This document shows, in pieces, positions 1 to 5,250 of a DNA stretch of 5,742 nucleotides (position 1 is the stretch's first letter; the number at the start of each line of letters is the position of its first letter). The stretch comes from a crenarchaeote SCGC AAA261-N23 (GTDB lineage Archaea > Thermoproteota > Thermoprotei > Gearchaeales > Gearchaeaceae), in the NCBI GenBank assembly GCA_000375685.1, contig AQVQ01000011.1, positions 1-5,742 on the forward strand. The letters are read 5' to 3'. A model generated the notes under the pieces. That model was not told the origin of the DNA. It was given only the letters and a program-made list of their open reading frames with translations, and made no database searches. The position numbers were made by a program, and so were the translations under genes.

Positions 1-1748
1 CTTTCATATTTTATCTTATAAAGCTCAGGATTGAAAGCATGATTGATATATTGTTTTATTTCGCTTAATTTAGGCCAAATGTCTTTTAAATAGACAGGCA
101 TGCCGTTCGAATCATAGGAAATCGGTTCATTGTAAAGATCTATATCTAAAGAGCCAGCTATAGCATACGTTACTACAAGAATTGGAGAAGCCAAGAAAGT
201 TCCTCTTAAGTAAGGATTAATTCTTCCTTCAAAATTTCTATTCCCGCTTATTACTCCAAAAACGCTTATTTTATTTTCAATAACATCGGCTTCAACCTGT
301 TTTAGCAGTGGTCCAGAATTGCCTATACATGTAGTGCATCCATAACCTACGATATGAAAACCTAAAGCTTCAAGATATGGCATTAATCCTGTATTTTTCA
401 AGTATTCTGTTACAACCGTTGAACCGGGTGCCATGCTTGTTTTCACATACGGCTTTACTCTTAATCCCAGTTCAACAGCTTTCTTTGCTAATATTCCTGC
501 ACCAAGCATTACCGTAGGATTAGAAGTATTTGTGCAGCTAGTTATGGAAGCGATGGCTACAGAGCCGTCTTCCACAAATTTTCCTTTTCTCTTTTTTTGA
601 ATAATCTTAAGGATTTCCTCTTTTACTTTACTTAAAGGAATTCTCTCATCAGGATTGCGAGGACCTGCTAATGATGGTTCAATTTCTGATAAATCTATTT
701 CAACAACATCTGAATACAGGGGTTCATAGGAATAAAATAGCCCCTGTAACTTAACATATTTCTCAACAATCTCAGTACTACGAGCTGTGTTTTTAAGATA
801 TTCCAAAGTTTGATCATCTATTGGAAAATATGCAGCTGTTGCACCATATTCAGGAGACATGTTTGCTATTGTAGCTCTATCTGGAACGGATAGCAAAGAT
901 AGAGAAGGACCAAAGAATTCTACAAATTTTCCTACAACTCCTTTTTTCCTTAAAGTTTCAGTTATGAAAAGAACAACATCAGTCGGTGTTGTTCCTTCTT
1001 TTATTTCTCCAACTATTTTAACTCCAATGACTTCAGGAGCAGTCATGTAATAAGGCTCTCCAAGCATTACAGCTTCAGCTTCAAGCCCACCAACACCCCA
1101 GGATAGAACGCTCAATCCGTTTGCCATTGTTGTATGTGAATCAGTTCCGATTACTAGTTCAGGGAAAGCGAAAGTGTTTCCTCTTACATTTTCTGAACTA
1201 ATAACCTTGCTTAGATATTCAAGATTTACCTGATGGATTATTCCATTTCCTGGAGGAACAATTCTTAGATTTGAAAAACTTTCCTTTGCCCATTTAAGAA
1301 GCATGTATCTCTCTTTGTTTCTTTCGTATTCTGTTTTTAGGTTCAAATAAAAAGCATATTTTGTTCCAAAATAATCTACTTGAATTGAATGATCAACTAT
1401 AAGATCTGAAGGAATGATAGGATTTACTATTTTTGGATCAATACCTCTCCTTTTTACTTCACTTCTCATCGCTGCTAAATCAACTATCAAAGGAACACCG
1501 GTATAGTCTTGTAGTAATACCCTTGTTGGCATTATAGCCAATTCCTTTCCTACTTCCCATTTAAGAATCGATTCCAAATCTTCTTGAGTTATCTTCTTTC
1601 CGTCTAAATTCCTTGCTACATTTTCTATAAGAACTTTTATTGAATAAGGATACTTGCTTATTTTATATCCTCTCTCTTCAAACTGCTTCAAAGGAAAATA
1701 AATAAGCTCTGAGCTATTCACTTGAAATCTTTTAGTCTCAATATCCAT
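1..1748 (-). CDS. acnA: Aconitate hydratase (AcnA type), N-terminal 582 codons, 3' end beyond window
   Basis: Cytoplasmic [4Fe-4S] enzyme of the citric acid cycle, interconverting citrate and isocitrate via cis-aconitate. Visible family motifs are QDYTGVP with VDLAAMR (from residue 80), DHS at 119-121, PPGNGIIHQVNLEYL, GTDSHTT around D203/H205, and SWGVGGLEAEAVMLG. The three cluster ligands are C405 (in SCTNTSNP) and C471/C474 (in GCTTCIGNSG); the 66-residue spacing equals that of E. coli AcnA (C435, C501, C504). SGNRNFEGR begins at S501. The frame is open from the start codon to the window edge. The family is usually about 840-900 residues, so the C-terminal swivel domain is missing only because the window ends. 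The ATG at 1748 is certain: an in-frame TAA lies one codon upstream of it. GTGAT five bases before the ATG could act as a Shine-Dalgarno, but the TATA position suggests a near-leaderless mRNA. Isopropylmalate dehydratase is unlikely given the AcnA-specific motifs and continuous length. Confidence 0.96.
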   Translation of the reverse strand, partial: MDIETKRFQVNSSELIYFPLKQFEERGYKISKYPYSIKVLIENVARNLDGKKITQEDLESILKWEVGKELAIMPTRVLLQDYTGVPLIVDLAAMRSEVKRRGIDPKIVNPIIPSDLIVDHSIQVDYFGTKYAFYLNLKTEYERNKERYMLLKWAKESFSNLRIVPPGNGIIHQVNLEYLSKVISSENVRGNTFAFPELVIGTDSHTTMANGLSVLSWGVGGLEAEAVMLGEPYYMTAPEVIGVKIVGEIKEGTTPTDVVLFITETLRKKGVVGKFVEFFGPSLSLLSVPDRATIANMSPEYGATAAYFPIDDQTLEYLKNTARSTEIVEKYVKLQGLFYSYEPLYSDVVEIDLSEIEPSLAGPRNPDERIPLSKVKEEILKIIQKKRKGKFVEDGSVAIASITSCTNTSNPTVMLGAGILAKKAVELGLRVKPYVKTSMAPGSTVVTEYLKNTGLMPYLEALGFHIVGYGCTTCIGNSGPLLKQVEADVIENKISVFGVISGNRNFEGRINPYLRGTFLASPILVVTYAIAGSLDIDLYNEPISYDSNGMPVYLKDIWPKLSEIKQYINHAFNPELYKIKYE

Positions 1749-1750
1749 TG

Positions 1751-1756
1751 TTTATC
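1751..1756 (+). promoter_or_regulatory. Putative TATA box for the SagB-like gene
   Basis: TTTATC is centred about 25.5 bases upstream of the ATG at 1779, the spacing expected for a leaderless transcript. It lies at the predicted transcription start of the aconitase gene on the other strand, so the two promoters interlock. An alternative, ATATAA near 1759-1764, is only about 17 bases from the ATG and fits less well. Confidence 0.45.
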
Positions 1757-1771
1757 ACATATAACAATAAA

Positions 1772-1779
1772 CTTAAAAA
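1772..1779 (-). promoter_or_regulatory. Putative TATA box for aconitase
   Basis: On the minus strand this reads TTTTTAAG. Its centre is about 27 bases upstream of the aconitase ATG at 1748, so transcription would begin within a few bases of the start codon. The box overlaps the first base of the divergent gene's start codon at 1779. Assigned by sequence and spacing only. Confidence 0.5.
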
Positions 1780-3395
1780 TGTTTCACGATAAAATTATCG
1801 AGTTGAAAAACTACCAAATTCATTATGCATTAAACTTTCATGAAATTACTAAGCATACTTATTCTAGCGTAAGAACTATTAGGCACTATCTAGATTGGCA
1901 AAATAGACCTTATCCTTTTAAAGTGTACTTAAACTTGCCTAAAATTATGCTAAGCAAAAATGTAGAAAAGCCAAATATTGAAACACACAAGGCATTGGAA
2001 ACTCCTTATGAATATATAAGGGAATTAGATATGAAAGATCTTTCAGAAATTCTCTTCTTTTCTTATGGAATTACAAGAATAATGAATTTTGGTTATGAAA
2101 CATATCATTTCAGAGCGGCTCCTGCTACAGGTGCATTGTATCCTATTGAAATTTACGTTATTGTAAAATATGTAAAAGGATTGGAAAATGGAGTATATCA
2201 CTTTGATCCTGGAGAGTTCAATCTTACAATGATCAGGAAAGGAGATTATATGGGCTATCTTTATGAATATTCTGGAAGAAACGAAATACTCAGAAGGGCA
2301 TGTGTTGCCTTCATTTTTTCTTCTCTGGCGTGGAGAAATGCTTGGAAATATGGAGAAAGATCCTATAGACATTGGTTTTGGGATTGCGGAGTAATAATTG
2401 CCAATATGATAGCCCTTTTAAATTCAAAAAAACTTAAGAGTGAAGTCATCATGGGATTTGTCGATGAGAAAATAGACAAGCTTATAGGAATAGATGGAAT
2501 AGAAGAAGCAACAGTTGCAATATTGGCTGTAGAAGGAAATAAGGAAATTGATTATAAGAATGAAGAAGTTACTGCTGTAAATCCTGATTATGTAAAAGTT
2601 TCAAAAAACCCCAAGATTTACGGTGAAATAGTAAAAATAAACAAAGCTTCATCCCTTGTAACACCTGAAGAAGTTATTGATTGGTTGAAAAATTGTATTT
2701 TTAGTTTAAATGAAACACATGAATTTAAAGATAAAGTACCATTAGACTTGCCAATAGATATTTCAACTGATACATTGGGAGAAACTATACTCAAAAGAGG
2801 TTCGACTAGAAAATTCAGCTTAGACCCTATTTCTATCCAACAGCTTTCCATTTTACTTCATTATTCTACAAAGCCAATCGTAGCTGATTTTTTACCATTA
2901 ACAGGTCAGAGCTTTATAGATGTTTACTTTATAGCTAATAATGTAGAGGGCCTACAAGAAGGAGCATACTACTATAATAAAGATGCGAAATTTTTGGAGG
3001 TGATAAAAAAAGGAAAATATAGGAAGGTTGCTGGTTACTTATGCTTGGAGCAAGAACTAGCTGCTGAAGCTAGTGTGGTTTTCTTTTTAATGTCAAACTT
3101 AAAAGAAATCTTAAAAAGGTTAGGAAACAGAGGATATAGAGTAGCTCAAATTGAAGGCGGTATAGTTGCGGGAAGAATATATTTGATGAGCTATTCATTA
3201 AATCTAGGAGCAACTGGATTGACTTTCTACGACGACGAAATAACTGAATTCTTTTCCCCACATGCTGAGAATAAAAATAATATAATAGTGGTAGCAGTTG
3301 GTAAACCTGCTTACAGAGCTAAAAAAGGGAAAATTTACATACAAGCCGTTAATCATGATGAATATTTGAGGCAATTTGGTCTAGTTAAAAATTAA
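1779..3395 (+). CDS. Tandem two-domain SagB/ThcOx-type nitroreductase-fold oxidoreductase (538 aa)
   Basis: Probable soluble FMN-dependent oxidoreductase of unknown substrate. The N-terminus has the lead-in typical of SagB-type dehydrogenases (FHEITKHT at 20-27, LDWQNRPYPFKVY at 38-50). Domain 1 follows, roughly 80-270: R112-AAPATGALYP-I123 (family form RtaPSAGALYP), KGLENGVYHFDP (133-144), and YGERSYRHWFWDCG (191-204). Domain 2, roughly 334-527, has R340-G-S-T-R344-K-F (RRSxRxF-like), EGLQEGAYYYN, NRGYRVAQIEGG (450-461) and GATGLTF (477-483). Domain 1 lacks an RRSxR motif. In domain 2 the GALYP element has become TGQSF. The ATG at 1779 is preferred to the in-frame TTG at 1722, which would put 19 residues without family features inside the aconitase coding region and upstream of the predicted promoter. 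SagB relatives oxidise azolines to azoles in peptide natural products, but no YcaO-type cyclodehydratase or precursor gene is nearby, so that role is not supported. The fold call is firm; the substrate is unknown. Confidence 0.87.
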   Translation: MFHDKIIELKNYQIHYALNFHEITKHTYSSVRTIRHYLDWQNRPYPFKVYLNLPKIMLSKNVEKPNIETHKALETPYEYIRELDMKDLSEILFFSYGITRIMNFGYETYHFRAAPATGALYPIEIYVIVKYVKGLENGVYHFDPGEFNLTMIRKGDYMGYLYEYSGRNEILRRACVAFIFSSLAWRNAWKYGERSYRHWFWDCGVIIANMIALLNSKKLKSEVIMGFVDEKIDKLIGIDGIEEATVAILAVEGNKEIDYKNEEVTAVNPDYVKVSKNPKIYGEIVKINKASSLVTPEEVIDWLKNCIFSLNETHEFKDKVPLDLPIDISTDTLGETILKRGSTRKFSLDPISIQQLSILLHYSTKPIVADFLPLTGQSFIDVYFIANNVEGLQEGAYYYNKDAKFLEVIKKGKYRKVAGYLCLEQELAAEASVVFFLMSNLKEILKRLGNRGYRVAQIEGGIVAGRIYLMSYSLNLGATGLTFYDDEITEFFSPHAENKNNIIVVAVGKPAYRAKKGKIYIQAVNHDEYLRQFGLVKN

Positions 3396-3407
3396 ATAGA
3401 TTCTTAG

Positions 3408-3415
3408 TTTATAAA
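3408..3415 (+). promoter_or_regulatory. Possible TATA box before the 86-aa gene
   Basis: A perfect TTTATAAA in the 29-bp gap after the SagB-like gene. Transcription about 26 bases downstream would start near 3437, between the two candidate start codons (TTG 3425 and ATG 3452). If used, it would favour the ATG. It may also be chance in AT-rich DNA. Confidence 0.3.
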
Positions 3416-3424
3416 ATCAATAGA

Positions 3425-3685
3425 TTGATAAAGATAAGAGCAGTAACAGAGATGTGTGGTGATGAAAGAGGATTTGTAGCTATTCTACATCCTTCAACTG
3501 CTGAAATGAGTTTAAAAATTGCCAAAAGTAAATTGGAAAAAATAATCATAGATACTAGGATTTTTACGAGGGGAATTTACAAAGGCAAGTTGATTAGTAT
3601 TTACAAAAACGGTAAAATAACGATTAAAGATGTAGATAATAAAGAAATAGCAACAAAGATATTTTACGAGTTAGTGGAAGGTTAG
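3425..3685 (+). CDS. Small conserved-looking hypothetical protein (86 aa, TTG start)
   Basis: I do not recognise this family. The protein is Lys/Ile-rich and predicted soluble, with no signal peptide or membrane segment. Its pattern suggests a compact alpha/beta fold: strand IKIRAVTEM, strand FVAILHP, an amphipathic helix around residues 24-41, two or three strands (TRIFTRGIY, GKLISIY, GKITIKDV), and a final helix from about residue 72. There is one cysteine, in MCGDERG. It begins 29 bp after the SagB-like gene on the same strand, so co-transcription is plausible, although a TTTATAAA at 3408-3415 could give it its own promoter. The start is uncertain. TTG at 3425 keeps the N-terminal beta strand, while ATG at 3452 would give 77 residues and a 14-base leader from that TATA box. 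No convincing Shine-Dalgarno precedes either. Confidence 0.7.
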   Translation: MIKIRAVTEMCGDERGFVAILHPSTAEMSLKIAKSKLEKIIIDTRIFTRGIYKGKLISIYKNGKITIKDVDNKEIATKIFYELVEG

Positions 3686-3704
3686 ATATTTAAAACTGAA
3701 AATG

Positions 3705-3709
3705 TTTTT
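3705..3709 (+). terminator. Possible T-run terminator after the 86-aa gene
   Basis: TTTTT, 19 bases after the TAG stop, within a T-rich stretch. Archaeal transcription commonly ends at T-runs without a hairpin. The run is short and the background AT-rich, so this is weak. Confidence 0.3.
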
Positions 3710-3772
3710 AATTTACCTTATCAAATAAAGCAGTGTATTTCAATTCTAATCATTATTAAGATATATAATAAT

Positions 3773-3807
3773 TCATTAAATATTATATAAATTAATTTAT
3801 TTAATGA
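3773..3807. repeat. Perfect 10-bp inverted repeat with 15-base spacer
   Basis: TCATTAAATA at 3773-3782 is matched by its exact reverse complement TATTTAATGA at 3798-3807. It lies 41-76 bp upstream of the TATA box of the DoxX-like gene. It could be a binding site for a dimeric regulator or part of a terminator-like structure. In DNA this AT-rich, a chance palindrome cannot be excluded. The rest of the 3686-3868 spacer shows nothing else recognisable. Confidence 0.4.
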
Positions 3808-3848
3808 TTTATGCAAATAAAGTCCACTATAATTAGTTAAATTCAATC

Positions 3849-3856
3849 TTAAATAG
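3849..3856 (+). promoter_or_regulatory. Putative TATA box for the DoxX-family gene
   Basis: CTTAAATA is centred 25.5 bases upstream of the ATG at 3878, which fits a leaderless transcript. It also supports choosing this ATG over the TTG at 3869. Confidence 0.55.
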
Positions 3857-3877
3857 CCCTTAATTAAGTTGTTCTGT

Positions 3878-4294
3878 ATGGATCCAGTTCTAGCATCTTT
3901 AGGACTTTTAGTATTCCGTCTGATATTCGGAATATCACTGATACCACATGGCCTAGCAAAGATTAAAGGATATTCTCAGACAAAATCCTGGATGAAACAA
4001 ATAGGTTTGCCAGGAATAATAACAGATTTAACAATACTTATTGAGGTAATAGGCGGATTGCTGGTAATATTTGGAACTCTTAGTTTTATCGTAGCAATAA
4101 TACTAATACTGTTCTTCTTAGGAACAACTATTTTAAGCATTTATAAATTCAAGAAACCAATTGCTACAGGAAATGTTCCAGGCTTAGATTTAGATCTTCT
4201 TTATCTAGCCGGATCCATTCTGTTATTATTCAGTGGACCTGGAGAATACGCAATATTTGCAGGACCTCAACTTTCAACCTTTATACAAATTTAA
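3878..4294 (+). CDS. DoxX-family integral membrane protein (138 aa)
   Basis: A small four-helix membrane protein of the DoxX/DoxD-like family. Predicted membrane segments are about residues 6-28, 47-66, 68-89 and 105-119. Family hallmarks are the first-helix pattern R14-L-I-F-G-I-S-L-I-P-H24-G25-L-A-K28 (typical 'RlllGllflphGlxKl'), the E56-V-I-G-G-L-L-V-I-F-G66 stretch, and the final LYLAGSILLLFSGPGEYA, where most relatives have GPGRYSLD. The length is normal for the family. The name comes from the Acidianus thiosulfate:quinone oxidoreductase subunits, but most DoxX-family members are not shown to have that activity, and no second TQO subunit lies in the window. The role is therefore unassigned; a quinone- or thiol-linked redox function is only a guess. 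The ATG at 3878 sits 25.5 bases after a TATA box. The TTG at 3869 would add three residues and lacks such support. Confidence 0.85.
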   Translation: MDPVLASLGLLVFRLIFGISLIPHGLAKIKGYSQTKSWMKQIGLPGIITDLTILIEVIGGLLVIFGTLSFIVAIILILFFLGTTILSIYKFKKPIATGNVPGLDLDLLYLAGSILLLFSGPGEYAIFAGPQLSTFIQI

Positions 4295-4311
4295 GGTATA
4301 TAATAATTTAA

Positions 4312-4341
4312 TTTTTTAAATTTTAAAAATATACTATTTTT
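4312..4341 (+). terminator. T-rich terminator region after the DoxX-family gene
   Basis: A run of six T (4312-4317), then TTTT and TTTTT (4337-4341), beginning 17 bases after the stop codon. This resembles archaeal intrinsic termination at clustered T-runs. No strong hairpin is evident. Confidence 0.45.
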
Positions 4342-4392
4342 ACAAATCCTTAAAGTTCTGAACTAGTTTTTAAAACATTGTTAGTTCCCTCA

Positions 4393-4641
4393 TCAATTCG
4401 TAATAACATTTCTCATTTTATTAACGCAGACCTCGCCATGAATAGCGAGAATCCTCATTAACTTGGAGTTATATTTCACATCTGAATGGTAGTCAGAGGT
4501 TCAGAAAACCCTTTCAATAAGTTCAATATTCCTATTACTATCGTAAGAATTGCATCCTGTGATAAATTGTGCAATTGAATCAGCTAAACCATCGAGTTAC
4601 ATTAAGATATATTTCCAATCGCCTAAGCATAATTGGTTATC
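4393..4641 (-). pseudogene. Decayed transposase fragment, probably IS481-like DDE integrase core
   Basis: One minus-strand frame of 83 codons reads, with two internal stops, as a degraded DDE catalytic region. GDWKYILM is followed by a stop, LDGLADSIAQFITG, CNSYDSNRNIELIERVF, a second stop, then RILAIHGEVCV. Archaeal IS481-like transposases from memory have the same order: W..DW, a first catalytic Asp in an 'IDDxSRxITxYG' stretch, 'xTxENTIxxL', then 'ILTDHGTQF' with the second catalytic Asp about 60 residues on. Here the second Asp is Ala (ILAIHG), and the C-terminal third with the catalytic Glu is not recognisable. No terminal inverted repeats or target duplication were found. Assignment to a transposase is an inference from pattern; the IS family is less certain. 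Confidence 0.42.
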
Positions 4642-4825
4642 TTAAATGTTAAAAATACTACAAGAAAACTAGAATACTAATCTCATGCATCTGTTTTTGC
4701 AAATACAGCTAAATTTAAAACTTCTTCTAAAAACTTATCTTTATCATTTTTACAAAATTTTTGTCCTTTTATCATAGTTCATTGAAATAGAGATTGAAAA
4801 TCTATTTAATTTTTTCACGATAAGA

Positions 4826-4833
4826 TTTATAAA
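4826..4833 (+). promoter_or_regulatory. TATA box for the cupin gene
   Basis: TTTATAAA is centred 25.5 bases upstream of the ATG at 4855, a textbook archaeal position for a leaderless mRNA. It is the strongest promoter-like element in the window. Confidence 0.65.
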
Positions 4834-4854
4834 TAAATTTAAATTTAATCAAGT

Positions 4855-5220
4855 ATGGAACCAAAAGTATATAAATTATCTGAAATTGTTGCAGAACAGT
4901 TAAATCCTGCTATTCAAAGAAAGGCAATATTTGGTGAGAAATCGACTTTTGCTCAATTCAATTTAAAGAAAGGAGCGCATGTACCAACACATAGTCATCT
5001 TTCAGAACAAATTACTTTTGTAATAAAGGGAAAGATGAGATTTAAAATTCAGGATAAAATATACACAGTGTCTGATAATGAAGTACTTGTGATCCCCAGT
5101 AATGCTCCACATGAAGCATGGATAGATGAAGATACATTGGAAATAGATTTCTTTGCTCCTCCAAGAGAGGATTGGTTACAAAAGAAGGATGACTATTTAA
5201 GAAAAAGTCAAACTCAATAA
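4855..5220 (+). CDS. Single-domain cupin (cupin_2-like) metal-binding protein (121 aa)
   Basis: A small soluble beta-barrel protein of the cupin superfamily. Cupin motif 1 is visible as G40-x5-H46-S-H48-x3-Q52-x6-G59, and motif 2 as D74-x6-P81-x4-H86. The likely metal ligands are H46, H48, Q52 and H86; Gln replaces the more common Glu, as in many HxHxxEQ cupins. Strands before motif 1 (about 29-38) and after motif 2 (94-101, ending FFAPPREDW) complete the barrel. The C-terminal ~15 residues are charged and probably helical. The length is typical of a stand-alone cupin_2 protein. Function cannot be read from the sequence: dioxygenase, isomerase, sugar- or ligand-binding roles all occur in this fold. 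It has its own TATA box, and the neighbouring aminotransferase has another, so a shared pathway is not implied. Confidence 0.88.
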   Translation: MEPKVYKLSEIVAEQLNPAIQRKAIFGEKSTFAQFNLKKGAHVPTHSHLSEQITFVIKGKMRFKIQDKIYTVSDNEVLVIPSNAPHEAWIDEDTLEIDFFAPPREDWLQKKDDYLRKSQTQ

Positions 5221-5228
5221 ATTTAAAA
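5221..5228 (+). promoter_or_regulatory. Putative TATA box for the aminotransferase gene
   Basis: ATTTAAAA is centred about 26 bases upstream of the ATG at 5251, immediately after the cupin stop codon. The spacing fits a leaderless transcript and suggests transcription separate from the cupin. Confidence 0.5.
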
Positions 5229-5238
5229 GCTTAATCGA

Positions 5239-5250
5239 TTTTTAATTTTT
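5239..5250 (+). terminator. Possible T-run terminator after the cupin
   Basis: Two runs of five T separated by AA, starting 18 bases after the cupin stop and ending directly at the next ATG. This may end the cupin transcript. Because it also lies between TATA box and start codon of the next gene, the T-richness might instead belong to that promoter. Confidence 0.3.

Larger units (their letters stand above)
4295..4854. other. 560-bp stretch without an intact gene
   Basis: No open reading frame here looks like a working gene. The first ~50 bases are T-rich and probably terminate the upstream gene. About 4393-4641 carries a transposase fossil on the minus strand and is visibly richer in G+C than the flanks, including CTCGC/GCGAG arms at 4432-4436 and 4445-4449. 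From 4683 to 4775 (minus strand) there is a 30-codon ATG frame, rich in Lys and Glu, that resembles nothing I know. The last ~50 bases hold the cupin promoter. I saw no tRNA, C/D-box RNA, CRISPR repeat, or clear insertion-sequence ends. Confidence 0.6.

Noticed and set aside
859..1050. 63-codon plus-strand frame
   Set aside because: It lies wholly inside the well-supported minus-strand aconitase gene and has no recognisable motifs.
1722..1778. TTG-initiated 19-residue extension of the SagB-like protein
   Set aside because: It overlaps the aconitase coding region, lies upstream of the predicted transcription start, and SagB-type similarity begins after the ATG at 1779.
2043..3261. Minus-strand frames of 63-109 codons (2043-2372, 2618-2851, 3070-3261)
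   Set aside because: All are antisense to the SagB-like gene, with no promoter or family features; they are shadows of its codon use.
1779..3685. Thiazole/oxazole-modified peptide biosynthesis cluster
   Set aside because: Only the SagB-type fold is present; no YcaO cyclodehydratase, E1-like partner, transporter or Cys/Ser/Thr-rich precursor peptide is visible, and the 86-residue protein has a single Cys.
3878..4294. Thiosulfate:quinone oxidoreductase subunit
   Set aside because: The protein is DoxX-family by pattern, but the partner subunit is absent and the family is functionally broad, so the specific activity is not claimed.
4432..4449. CTCGC/GCGAG hairpin as a structured RNA or terminator
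   Set aside because: The stem is only 5 bp with an 8-base loop and falls inside the transposase-like frame; no T-run follows it.
4340..4520. C/D-box guide RNA suggested by TGATGA on the minus strand and nearby CTGA motifs
   Set aside because: The CTGA motifs are on the wrong side of the TGATGA and no properly spaced C/D' and C'/D boxes could be assembled.
4683..4775. Minus-strand 30-codon frame with ATG start (begins MIKGQKFCKND)
   Set aside because: Too short to judge; no recognised similarity, only a weak TATA-like TTAAATAG about 31 bp upstream, and it sits in a decayed region. It might be a remnant, but I cannot support it as a gene.
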